From assembly GCA_028554755.1 (NCBI GenBank), contig JAPTOF010000012.1, forward strand, positions 452,501 to 516,500: DNA of 64,000 nt, read 5' to 3'. The notes below the pieces were generated by a model. The model was given only the letters and a program-made list of their open reading frames with translations. It did no database searches and was not told the origin of the DNA. The DNA comes from Cordia subcordata (lineage: Eukaryota; Streptophyta; Magnoliopsida; Boraginales; Cordiaceae). Positions 47,870 to 58,859 of the stretch are shown here, piece after piece. A program made the translations under genes and the position numbers. How positions within the stretch are numbered: position 1 is the stretch's first letter; each line of letters starts with the position of its first letter.

Positions 47870-48274
47870 TTAATCACCACAGCCGCCACCACAACCACCA
47901 CCATCTCCGCCACCGCAACAACCACCATCACTACCACCACCGCAACAACAACCTTGGTAAGTAGTATTATTTGCTGCCTCGGCAACCCCAGCAACATCCA
48001 CGACTACACGGTCGTCATCGCCGTCCTTTTTCTTCTGCGGATCATTTGAACCCCCTTGACCACCGCTCTCCGCGGCGGCGGTGACGGCTGTAGCAGTTGT
48101 CGCCGCAGTCACGGCGGCAGCTCCTCCCAATATGACCATATTTCCATCTCTAACGCCTCTTTCTGCACCGCCGGAAGCCCGACGAGCTCTCCCTTCGAGG
48201 CCGGTGCACAAGCAGCATAGAGTGAGCACTATCACTACAAAGAACACAATTACACCTACTGCGAACGTTTCCAT
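47870..48274 (-). CDS. Small single-pass membrane, Cys/Gly-rich protein (array copy B, longest)
   Basis: 134 codons. METFAVGVIVFFVVIVLTLC gives a strong N-terminal membrane segment (about residues 5-23) ending CCLC. It is followed by a basic stretch (GRARRASGGAERGVRDG), an Ala/Thr-rich middle (VTAATTATAVTAAAES), an acidic-basic linker (DPQKKKDGDDDRVVVD) and a tail with three CCxGGG or CGGG blocks ending CGGGCGD. The spaced cysteines could bind metal, be acylated or cross-link; this is inference. It is the most complete member of a tandem array with A and C. Its upstream module is 48275-48810. Confidence 0.6.
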   Translation of the reverse strand: METFAVGVIVFFVVIVLTLCCLCTGLEGRARRASGGAERGVRDGNMVILGGAAAVTAATTATAVTAAAESGGQGGSNDPQKKKDGDDDRVVVDVAGVAEAANNTTYQGCCCGGGSDGGCCGGGDGGGCGGGCGD

Positions 48275-48672
48275 CTTCTTTTCAAATTAAACAACCCTAT
48301 AGCAATTATATATATTATAATATTATTCTGGAAATTAATCATTCACAATTTTTCAAGTACTTTTACGTGAAGGCCAATTACTCTTAACTTGTATATAATC
48401 TCATCGAATAATACACATATCTTAGGGAAGATACTTGGTATATTCTTAAGCAATTAATTAACATATATAATTCCCAATCGAAAAGAAGAAGAAATTTTCG
48501 TTGTGTTGTCCATATTACGATACTTGACGCTTTCTGCATGTCTTATTATTATTATTATTATTATTATTATTTTTAATTTGTTTCCTGTACAACGTTGTTA
48601 ACTATAGTGGTGTACGTACGGCGACAAACATGTTATAAATTGAGAGAATCTTACAAATTAATTTTAAAATGG

Positions 48673-48713
<41 letters not shown>

Positions 48714-48810
48714 AATAAATAATTGACCTTTTCTTCTGTAGGTAGAAATGAGCGACTCGTCATTGATCACTAGTACTCCCACGTACAGCACGCAAGAAAA
48801 TTGCCAGTGC
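48275..48810 (-). promoter_or_regulatory. Duplicated upstream module of copy B
   Basis: Closely similar to 50250-50756 upstream of C (CCTATAGCAATTATATATAT, TTACGTGAAGGC, AGGGAAGATACTTGGTATAT, TTACGATACTTGACGCTTTC), with expansions of TTA and AATA microsatellites at 48545-48575 and 48670-48722. Confidence 0.75.
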
Positions 48811-48885
48811 ATGATAAAATTCTGCGACCCCCATTAGGTTTCCTATTTTCAAGCTCACCAAATGGACAAAAACAGCTCTATAAGC

Positions 48886-49065
48886 ACAAATTAATGTTGT
48901 ACATATTCTTGAAATCACAACAAATTTTTGAGGTACTTCTTCACGTGAGGGCCAAAGTACTTATAACATTATCCTCGATCGAGTGGTTACTTTTTCGTAT
49001 GTTCTTAAGCAATGAATTAGTATAATGTCCAAATTAAAACAGAGAAATTATTACGTCACATAAAA
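48886..49065 (-). promoter_or_regulatory. Orphan upstream module B' with no gene attached
   Basis: TATTCTTGAAATCACAACAA, CTTCACGTGAGGGCCAAAGT and GCAATGAATTAGTATAATGT match the module upstream of A. On the side where a coding start should lie (below 48886) the module of copy B begins instead. It marks a lost A-type gene. Confidence 0.65.
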
Positions 49066-49144
49066 ATTTAAACTTATAAAAGAGATATTGAGATATTTAT
49101 TTGTTATATTAATGATCATCAACAGTGGCATATCATATATACAT

Positions 49145-49440
49145 GAACAACACTTTGATCATAATTATAAATGGGCAGAAACAAATTGGAGAAAACTGAT
49201 TTAAATGTTTGATTCAAGTTTATATAAACGGGTCGTCCAAACTAATCATGCTGGATTATTTCAATTGAATTATGTCTAAAGGAAAGCAAATTGATCTGCG
49301 AATAGACTTAGAAATTATTTTCGAGTCCCTCTTTGCAGCTTCAAAATTTAATAGGAGGATGAATATATATACGTGCATCTCTAAAATGATATATCGTCAT
49401 GTAATTTGCAGGGCCCTCCTCTGGAAGAGACCCAATATAT
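49145..49440. repeat. Array spacer copy X2
   Basis: Second copy of the spacer at 45165-45420, without the TATG microsatellite expansion. Confidence 0.75.
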
Positions 49441-49892
49441 TTAATTAAACAGGAGGATGAATATATAAATAAAGAATAGGCGACGATTTCACTTTAAAAT
49501 AACGAGGAATAATTGGTGGTTTTAAGATATAGATAGGGGTTTAGATAATACATAGGTATATTATTATGAAAGATAATTAATGAATATATTCTTAACTTGA
49601 TTAGTGGATAGTATTATTAGAGAGTCCTATAATAAGGAAGATTTAATGTTGGAACCGTAGATGAAGTATAGAGTGATTTTTTTTTCCTGCAATTATATAT
49701 ATATATGGCATTTTAAATAACCGATGCCCATATTAATAGTGATTTTGAAATAGACGACGCCCATATAGTTGGCAAAAAAATCGTCACTTATTACCTAATT
49801 TTTTTGCAATATACTAAGAGAGATCAGGGTAGAGGTAGCTCGAGAAATAGAAGTTAGAAATAGAACATTATCATTATAAATTATGGGTTTTT

Positions 49893-50249
49893 TTAATTCA
49901 AAAATATATACGACATATCAATCTTCATATGATCATAATAAACAAAATAATAAAATCTTAACCATGATGATGAATTTATGATGTGGGACATAGATAATGC
50001 ATGGACGAACAACTCGCACAAGCCAAACACGCAGGAACAAATTAAAACAGCGGCGGTGACGGCTGTAGCAGTTGTCGTCGCTGTCACGGCGGCAGCTCCT
50101 CCCAATATGACCATATTTCCATCTCTAACGCCTCTTTCTGCACCGCCGGAAGCTCGACTACTTCTCCTTTCGAGGCCGGCGCACAAGCAGCATAGAGTGA
50201 GCACTATCACTACAACGAGAACAATAACACCTGCTGCGAACGTTTCCAT
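49893..50249 (-). CDS. Array copy C, Cys-rich tail deleted
   Basis: 118-codon frame. The first 60 residues are almost identical to copy B (METFAAGVIVLVVVIVLTLC, then GAERGVRDGNMVILGGAAAV), but at VTAA the tail encoded in B is gone. The frame continues into what is 3' flank in B (LICSCVFGLCELFVHALSMS), which is not homologous protein. A deletion of about 250 bp in C relative to B explains this. It may be a recent pseudogene or a shortened membrane peptide. Confidence 0.45.
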   Translation of the reverse strand: METFAAGVIVLVVVIVLTLCCLCAGLERRSSRASGGAERGVRDGNMVILGGAAAVTATTTATAVTAAVLICSCVFGLCELFVHALSMSHIINSSSWLRFYYFVYYDHMKIDMSYIFLN

Positions 50250-50756
50250 CTTCTTTTCAAATTAAACAACCCTATAGCAATTATATATATTATAATATTA
50301 TTCTTGAAATTAATCATTCACAATTTGTCAAGTACTTTTACGTGAAGGCGAATTACTCTTAACTTGTATATAATCTCGTCGAATAATGTACATATCCTAG
50401 GGAAGATACTTGGTATATTCTTAAGTAATTAATTAACATATATAATTCCCGATCGAAACGAAGAAGAAATTTTAGAAATTTTCATTGTGTTGTCCATATT
50501 ACGATACTTGACGCTTTCTGTCATGTCTTTTTATTTTTTAATTTGTTTCCTCTACAACGTTGTTAATTATAGTGGTGTACGTATGGTGACAAACATGTTA
50601 TAAATTGAGAGAAGCTCACAAATTAACTTTAAAATGGAGAAGGATAATAATAATAATAATTAATAATAATTGCCTTTTTCTTCTACTAGGTAGAAATGAG
50701 CAACTCGTCATTGATCACTAGTACTCTCACAGCACCCAAGAAAATTGCCAGTGCAA
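50250..50756 (-). promoter_or_regulatory. Duplicated upstream module of copy C
   Basis: Almost collinear with 48275-48810, with shorter TAA microsatellites. It ends at the shared words ATTGATCACTAGTACT and AAGAAAATTGCCAGTGCA. Confidence 0.75.
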
Positions 50757-51085
50757 ATTAATGTTGTATATATTCTTGAAATCACAACAAATTTTTGAAG
50801 TACTTCTTCACGTGAGGGCCAAAGTACTTATAGCATTATCCTAAACCGGGAGGTTACTTTTTCGTATGTTCTTAAGCAATGAATTAGTATAATGTCCAAA
50901 TTAGAAACAAAGAAATTGCTATTATGTGTTCATATTACATTTTGATATTCTTGACAGTTTCTGCATGTCTTTAATCTTTAATATTTAATCTTTAATTTCT
51001 TTCTTCTTTCTGGATGACACTTTTATTCATATCCATGGCCTACATATGATGACAAAATGATAAAAGTTGAGTGGAGAACCCACAA
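50757..51085 (-). promoter_or_regulatory. Orphan upstream module C' with no gene attached
   Basis: Near-copy of B' (TATTCTTGAAATCACAACAA, CTTCACGTGAGGGCCAAAGT, GTATAATGTCCAAATTAG). It extends further than B' through TTTCTGCATGTC and ATGATGACAAAATGATAAA. No A-type coding sequence follows it. Confidence 0.65.
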
Positions 51086-51089
51086 ACAT

Positions 51090-52470
51090 CTACCGTTTGT
51101 ATTTCGCTTTTGTATGGAAATGAGGTATTGATGGGCGATGGCGGGTGCTTTAGGATCTTTTTCTTTTCCCTTTTTCTCTTTTTCTTTTTCTCTTTTTTTT
51201 TTTTTTTATAAAGTAGGGCTTTATATACCATTCTATCACTCTTGTGACTGGTATATCAGGAATTTCTTTTAAAATGTTTTATATCAATTTAGTAATTTAC
51301 CCTATTTTATATTATTCTTTCATTCTTTTATTTCTTTTTTATATGGTAAGAATTTTGATATCAAAAGTTAAATTACATGCATATATAAAGCAATGCTCAT
51401 TGAGAAAAGGATAAGGATAATGGTCTTGTCACACGATCCCAGAATCCCTAACCAATGAGATTAGTGTTGCTGTTATAACAAATAATTACTTTGGTTTCTA
51501 ATCAATTGACCAAAATAGTAAATTGAGGTTATTGATTATACCACAATATATATAATTGCTCACTTATAAACCAATCCAAAATCCCTTTTCAAATCAATAT
51601 GGGAAATTACAATCACCTTATATTGAGGATCAGGTGTCCTTATCAGGGGCACACAAACACTCAGAAACAAATGGTGCGAGACTATATAGGTGACAATTCA
51701 TCACGCATATCACTTAGCTCTTATATATTTAAGTTGTAATTGGCTCTTAATACTATTTTGTCATGCTTCAAGCCTAGAAACTTAGACCTAACTGTAAAAC
51801 TGGTGTTAGGGACATACTAATAACTATTTGGGTCTTACAGATTGTCAAATAATATTTACGAATTCTTTATAAGGCTAAATCCAACTGCTTGCTTATGTTT
51901 TTCCCTACTTAATTTTAATCTATTTCCCTACTGAATTTTAATATTTTCAAATGAGATATTGATGGTGGTACTCCAAGAAATTAAAAGGAAAATCAAAAAG
52001 AGTAATACTTTATATTATCACTTTAGCCTTTCTTTATAGGTCAGGTTTTAACGATTGAAGGTCAAATTTCTCGTATAAATAGCAAAACCATTATATAAAG
52101 AGAGTGAAGGGTGAATACTCGGTAAAATAGAAATGAGATGCAGAAGACGACTGTGGTTGCTGGGTTTAACCTGTATCAGCTTAGATGGTCTTTCTCTTTC
52201 TTCTTTTCGAAATTTGATTGTGGCTGCTAAATATTTTTAGGCTTGGCCCATTTAGTGTTTTCTCTTCCAACCTTCTGTAAATGGGCTCGACCCACTTATG
52301 TGAATTTGCCATTGATCCACAAGATGAGGACAACTGTGGACACGCTGAACAAAATATTGTTACCTTGAGTTATGCGCAATCTGTCTCCATCTCCAATGGC
52401 TCTGAAATTTTCTTTCTACAGTGGTTAATATAATGTTTTATTGCTGTGCACTGAATGATTACAGAGGCCA
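51090..52470. other. Intergenic DNA, nothing identified
   Basis: AT-rich; no supported gene. Pyrimidine-rich tract at about 51160-51210. Confidence 0.4.
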
Positions 52471-52473
52471 AAC

Positions 52474-52599
52474 CTAAAAAAACCATGAGAAATTAAGTGA
52501 TTTTGCAAACTAAAAAATTGATATTCAAATAGTATCTAAAAAACCATGAGAAATTAAGTGATTTTGCAAACTGAAAATTGATATTCAAATAGTATTTAA
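52474..52599. repeat. Two-copy tandem repeat of about 61 bp
   Basis: AAACCATGAGAAATTAAGTG, ATTTTGCAAACT and ATTGATATTCAAATAGTAT occur twice in direct succession with few differences. Confidence 0.9.
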
Positions 52600-53439
52600 A
52601 AGCAGCGAGAATTGCAGTGGCACTACCTCTAGCTAGAGCGGATTATCACCTACCTTTGGGATTGTAACTAAATAATAAGTGTTACGATATAATTTATAAT
52701 TTACATTAATTATTTCTCAATCAGTGAATTTGGTACTCAATTTATTAGGTTCTTGGAGATTTGTCTTACTTTCAGACATAGACATCTAGACCTGAAATCG
52801 AACAATATAAGTGTCCGAATTTGAATACTCTTGACAAATATGTCAGATTTTCAGTAATAACAAGAAACGATTAAATCCAAAAATCATATCCCTCACAAAA
52901 ATAATTCGGTCTTTAATGAACGGTGAGTGGGCCCAAGGCGGCATCACAGGATAGGGGCAAAATCCGCTTTAGGTAATTCTTACCTTAACTTGAGATGCTG
53001 TTGGGTTTTGCATAACTTGGGCAGAGTTTTCCAAATAAATCAGCTCCGTCTCTAACTTTTTTTCCTAATGAAATTAATTTCAAACCAGTAAATTAAATTC
53101 ACCCCCTATATGATGATAATCGACAAGATCTGACGACATGTTTTCGGCCAAGTAAAATCTAATTACAGCATCACAACTTTAATAAAAGCAAAAGATAAGC
53201 ATAATCCTTTGCCACCTACGCATAATTACTCTTTTGTTTCTGGCTCATCTTATGCTGATCTCACTTTTTACCAGATTCCAAGCATGATCATTAGAAAACT
53301 TGACTAATGAACAGATTTCAATTGTGTCGTTCACAATATTATTACGAATGAAATTTAATAATTGTAAATTATGAATGAATTACAATTAGACGGTATACTA
53401 ATAGCTTACTTTTGTTGAAAACTCAATGTGCAATGAACA

Positions 53440-53612
53440 TTATCCGATGGATTTCTAATTCCTATAATTGAGTCGGTTTCAAATGTCAAAAGCAAAGGCA
53501 AGACGAGGCCCCTCAGGTCACGTACTAGTTGGTAGGTTAATGAAGAAAAGATTTTAGGCTAACATCTTTCAAAATACCCAAAACGTGGAGGCCACGATAA
53601 ATGTCTTTTTCA
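53440..53612. repeat. Copy 2 of the ~150-bp duplicated block
   Basis: Same orientation and order as 42808-42963, with a small insertion (CTCAGGTCACGTACTAGTTG). The two copies flank the small-gene array. Confidence 0.8.
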
Positions 53613-54159
53613 AGAACTATAGCACGTAATGATTAAACTCTTGTGGAGCCTTTGGTCTTCAAAATTTGTATTATCTATAAAGTTACCCTCATGGATAGGC
53701 CATTAGAATGATCTATAATTACAATATATCCATGAATAGCTCTTTGATATTGGTGAAAAGTTTCAATTTGTAGACACTCATTTCATGTGATAGTCCTAGC
53801 AAATCATGTTGTAAGATTGTTCAGAAAGTGCATTAGATTGTGTTTCTATTGCTTAACTAGTTAAGAAATCTGCACCCTAATTAAAAAATAAATAAATAAG
53901 CACATACGGATAAGTTTTATCTTCACAAATAAATATTTATTTTTTTAAGTTCAATATACTATTTGGGGTTGGTACAGACTGTGACCACCTAGACCTACTC
54001 ATTTTTTTTAGTAATCTAAGGCTTTATTTGGCGCAATTAGGTTTCTAAATAACCAATCATTATTTAGAAGCTTTAACAGTTATATTTTAACTATTAACGT
54101 GGGATTAAGAGATACTTCAAGTAATAGCAACCTTTTGAGAGTGAGATCCTGAGTTTGAG

Positions 54160-54388
54160 AACCTGTTTTGATTGGTTTTTTTTAAGCGTTTTTTAACAGC
54201 TTTTGAAAAATAATTTTTTTAAGAAGTTAAAAATTCTGATTTCTAAAAAAAGGTTGTATTTGAGCTTTTTTCAGTGTTTCAAATTTTTTGAAAGTAAAAT
54301 GAAATAGTTATTGCTAAAATAATATAACTTTTTTAGGAAAAAAAAAATATTTTTTCCCTGAAAGATGGCCAATCCAAACTAGCCTTGA
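54160..54388. mobile_element. Foldback MITE, same family as 23883-24632
   Basis: From ACCTGTTTTGATTGG to GCCAATCCAAACTAGCC, with the same internal landmarks (AACAGCTTTTGAAAAATAA, GAAATAGTTATTGCTAAA). Confidence 0.6.
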
Positions 54389-54399
54389 ATCTCATAAGG

Positions 54400-56650
54400 G
54401 CGAGGAGTTGAGTTAGGGTTGAGAGTTAGAAAAATAAAAAATAAAACAATATTTATTTGAGTTAGCTGATAAATTTCCATTATTGCACGGTATTAGTAGT
54501 TCATCTTATCTATATGCACAAATGTAACTTCAGTTGGTGATTTTACACCATTTCTCTTTTAATGTTAATAATTTAAATATTTGAAGACTATATTTACGAA
54601 AATCCTAATCTTTGAAAAGTGACAAACCATAAAATTTTAACTTGCTTTTATTGAAATTCTTTATTTTTAACACGCAGGAAAACATATAGATTAAATTGTT
54701 TTGCTGACCCAATTTTTTCTTTCCTTTTTCTTTTGGTGGTTTAATGGTTAGCATTCTCCTTAATCAATTCTCAAAGAGTTTGTTGTAATGTAAAAGGAAT
54801 TGAAGTAAGCCAATTAGTTTTCTTGTTTATAATATAAAAAATTGGCATGCTTTTAAATTATGTTTGAATATTATATGCCTTACGTGTGGCATTTATATAC
54901 TGATTAATACAACTGAGGATACCAAATACCACTTGCTCTTCTACCAAAACAGCTGGCTGGCTGTGTTGAAAGAAACTCGCAAACGTCTACTTAAGCAAAC
55001 CTTCAAATTCAATCAAATTTTTACGTATCATTATAATATCAATATTGCTAAAATAATTCATAATAATATAAGTATAGAAAAATGAGTTAGACCATAAGAA
55101 TATGAATCAAATAATTATATTATCACTTCCATAATAATAAATCTGGAGATCAAGTGAAGAGATAATGATATTATTACATTATGTTGTGTAATACTATTAG
55201 AAAATACAGAAAAATTCTACTGTAATCCAACTTAAAAAATGAACTTATTATAATATTATAATATTATGAATGAATAAATATAAAATGTTTATATTATAAT
55301 GAGAATATAAAAAATAATATAAATAATTTATAATTTGTTTATATAATATTTATAACGATGGGGAGGTGTTCACGCTTCCCAGCCCCACGCAAACCAACTT
55401 TCAGATTTTCAACATCTTAAAAACGGGAGGATGAGCCACGTTTCTAAGTTAAGCAGCAGGATGTGGACTCTTGGAATGGTTGAAATGGCAAAAGTGTCAA
55501 AGTCAAATATGTAAAGAGGGCCCACCCCACTCGTGCGCCCACAGTGGGGTCCACATCCCTTAACTTTTCCTTGTTTGCATTTTGGTGAATTCGAAGTGTT
55601 AGGTGGAGTTATGATCATACTTCAATATATGCCAATCCTTAATTAACTGGGGACATGGTTTTATCCCGTTGCTCTCTGGTCTTCAACATTAAAGGGTATT
55701 AAGATTGTGACGTTTCGTGGTTTCAAATTCATTGATTGATACGGGAGTTAATTTTTCTTTTTCAAGTTTCGATTATTTAAATTCAAATTCCTACGAGAGG
55801 CAAGCGTTGAGATCTTTATATCATACTTAGAATTGAGTGTCTTAATTTAATTGGTGATTGAGTTGTTAGATCGATCCTTCCACTTAAAGTTTATCAATTG
55901 ATGGTCAGGTCCCGTCATACCCGGTGGTCATACTCTACTAATTAAGTTTCTCTTATATAAAAAATAAAAAAAAAAAAGAAGAAAGTTGACTTATTAACAC
56001 GAATATATCAACCCGTGACCAGTCGGTTGTTGCCTTCAGACAAGTTAGACATGCCTATGCAATTAATTGAACGCTAAGTAGTTAATGAATATAACAAGGA
56101 ATTCTGTGCAAATCTGTATGATTTATTTCTATTTTGTACTGTATTTTTCCATGACAACAAATAATATGGTTGGGAAGTTAGATCTCCCAATGTATGAATT
56201 CACTCGAAAAGGTACGCAGATTTTATTGTGTTTTATAGGAACTATGCTCCTACAAGGTACTGTGCATCTTAAATAAGATGAAAGACAATCTCTTCTTCTT
56301 TTTGTCTCTCTTCAACAAAATTAAACAGTTCGATTTTAAATCGGACATCACCATCGCAATCATCATCTTTGTGTGACCATAATGATAGTCTTCAATCTTT
56401 ATGTCAATTTCGTTTCATCGTCAATGCTAGTTGTTGCTACTAGTCTCTTTCTCTTTTCTTTTTTTAGATATTTACTCAGATCTATAACAACAAATCTGTG
56501 TGTGCATCATGGTGGTAGTATGTGTCATGATGGTGGTGTGTAATATGTGGTTGATGTATATGAGTGAAAGGATGCAGGATTTGTTTGTCTAACAAATGAT
56601 TTAAAATAATGCAAATTAAATGTTTGATATTTTGGCTAAATCAAATTCGT
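54400..56650. other. Intergenic DNA, no gene identified
   Basis: AT-rich, except for an island at 55350-55600 with GGGCCCAC and GTGGGGTCCAC motifs resembling TCP-type sites. No supported coding frame. Confidence 0.4.
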
Positions 56651-56654
56651 CTAT

Positions 56655-57130
56655 TCCCTGTATTAAAATTTTGAACATATAATATAAGAATTTTAAACAT
56701 ATAGAATAGCAGTTTTGAACTAGAATTGTTGATTAGATAGCACACTTATTCATTTTGAACTAATAGTGTATTGGTTTTAAACATATAAAATAATAGTTTT
56801 GAATACATACCAAATCTGCTTGCAACTCTTTATCCATGGACATGAATAAAATTTATGAGATTATAATTTTTATTTTGTGAACTTGCTTTTAAATTTTTGA
56901 ACATGTAATATAAGAGTTTAAACATATAATATAAAAAGTTTGAACATAAATTATAATCTATGCGCATATAATATAAGAGTTTTTAATATGTTTGCAGCTT
57001 AATATAAGAGTTTTAAATCTATAATATAAAAATTTTGAATACAAGTAATTTTATGTATTGGGCGCGTACTATTTACGTATAGTATAGCGTACAATGCTCA
57101 TGCGGAGTATAGTGTAGGTACTGAAAAGGT
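56655..57130. mobile_element. Second copy of the TTCAAAACT foldback repeat family
   Basis: TTTTGAACATATAATATAAG units, then GCGCGTACTAT..GTACAATGCTC and GTAGGTACTGAAAAG, related to the element at 45715-46400. Confidence 0.55.
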
Positions 57131-57928
57131 ATGATCTAGTAAAGAGATTAGTTCTAAGAGAAATAATGATCCAAAACTAAGCACGGATAAATTTTTCACC
57201 TATACTCTAAATTAGGGATAAACGTGATTTGAGTTGATTTGTTTTTGAACCCTTCAAACTAAGCTAAAATGGCTGATTTTCATTTAAACTAGTATAGAAT
57301 AATCAAACTAAACCAATATTTCTAAAGTTGGTTTGATTTTAGTTTTTATATAAGAAAATAAAACAAAATTTCATCAAAATTTCAGATGATTAAAAAAAAT
57401 TGCCCAATAATTTCAAGGAAAAAAAAGAGAGAGATATTTTAGCGTTTCGGTTTTAGATAAATTCCTAAATAGGTCCCCAACTATAAAAAATATCCTTTCT
57501 AATCTCTTAAGTTAATAAAAAATTATGAAAAGTAGTAGTCAACAATTCGATTTGTTAGAAAACCCCAAAATACCCTTAACTTTATATATATTTGGGCTTT
57601 ATATGTTTTGCTAAAAATTATTTTCTTGATTTCTTGTTTGGTGGTGCTAGAAAATAAACACTGAAAAATCAGTCAACTAAAAAATATTTTTCGATCAAAG
57701 GAAAACTTTAGTTGAAATTTTCTAATGGCTAAGAAGACGAAAACATTTTTTGCACAGTAACTCTCTATCTTTTTCTTCCACTAGGCTTATCATCTCCCCA
57801 CTCGTACCTCTATCATTTAAAAAAAATAAAAAATTTAAAAATGAGGGTAAAAAATTAAAAATTTATTTTAATTTCTCTTAATGATTTTTAAGATAATTTT
57901 GTAAAGAGCAGTTGAAATTAAATTTTTG

Positions 57929-58158
57929 AGATTCCATTGGTATTGAGCCGATTCCAATAGACTTATTGGAGGGTCCCATTGGCGTGCATCCAGCAAGAAT
58001 TGAGCCTACGAATTCACCAATTATGAGTTGGATGCTTTAACCATTCAACCATGGATGCTTAGCAAGGATCCTCGTACATGGTAAATAACCAAATTCCAAT
58101 TGAAATGAAATCTTTAGGATAAATCAATCAATGCAATTTAGGAGGAATCAACAATGAG
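57929..58158. other. Plastid DNA insertion (NUPT): rpl23-side spacer, trnI-CAU and ycf2 leader
   Basis: GATTCCATTGG.ATTGAGCCG, AGACTTATTGGAGGGTCCCA, the tRNA, then ATGGTAAATAACCAAATTCC and AGGAGGAATCAA.AATGAGG match, as I recall, the conserved inverted-repeat segment between rpl23 and ycf2. The order and strands (trnI minus, ycf2 start plus) are those of the plastome. C-to-T type changes are visible. Confidence 0.85.
57985..58058 (-). tRNA. trnI-CAU: trnI-CAU copy of plastid origin (not expected to function)
   Basis: 74 bases from GCATCCATGGTTGAATGG to TTGCTGGATGCA on the minus strand. The acceptor stem GCATCC/GGATGC pairs, the anticodon loop CTCATAA carries CAU, and the T loop TTC..AAT-like GGCTCAATT is mutated. 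About six substitutions from the plastid gene as remembered, several at former CpG sites. Confidence 0.82.
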
Positions 58159-58859
58159 GGAATTTTTTATTTTTATTATTTTTATTTTTTAAGGGGGTAG
58201 GGTGGGGGGAGCGTAGGCCTAGCAAAACAAGAAAGAGAGAGAATTACTGTGCAGAAAATATTTTCATTATCATTATCTTGACCACCGAAAAACATTTTCC
58301 TTCATTTATAACTAAAGTTTTTCATTGACCAAAACAATGTTTTCCAGTTAACTAGTTTTTTGGTGCTTATTTTCATGTACCATAAAATATCAGAAAATTA
58401 AGAAAATATTTTTCAACAAACATTCAAGTCCAAAATATATATAAGAGTTGCTCAAGGATATTTTGGGGATTTCTAACAAATCAAATGGTTGACTACTAGT
58501 TTTCACAATTTTTTTTAGCTTGAGGGACTAAAAATGGTATTTTTCATAATTAAGGGACCTATTTGGGAATTTATCCTAAACTCAAAGACTAAAATATCTT
58601 TCTCTCAAGAAAAAAAACTAACTAGTAGATCAATTTTAATTTACATCTATATTATAAGTTTAACTAATATACACATAAAAATTAGGGGTGAATATAGTTT
58701 GATTTGATTTGATTTTGAACATATTTTAAACCAAACTAAATTAGTTGGTTTTCAAACAGATTGATTTGATCGATTTAACCAAACTAACTCAAAATTTTAA
58801 ATTAATTTGATTAATTTAACCAAATCATATTAACCTTTACTCTAAATGCTCCACTACTC

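Larger units (their letters stand above)
57427..58608. mobile_element. Foldback element with a plastid-DNA spacer
   Basis: Inverted arms of about 400 bp. Left GATATTTTAG, AATTCCTAAATAGGTCCCC, TAGTAGTCAACAATTCGATT and TTGCACAGTAACTCTCTATC face their complements at 58165-58608. GAAAAAAAA at 57418-57426 and 58609-58617 may be a 9-bp target duplication, which would fit Mutator, but it is low complexity. The central spacer is plastid-derived. Confidence 0.75.

Noticed and set aside
48081..50265. Plus-strand frames opposite array copies B and C
   Set aside because: The minus-strand frames share a conserved start with copy A; the plus frames do not, and arise from the GC-rich codons of the opposite strand.
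51040..51231. Lys-rich 63-codon frame
   Set aside because: Created by a pyrimidine-rich tract read on the other strand.
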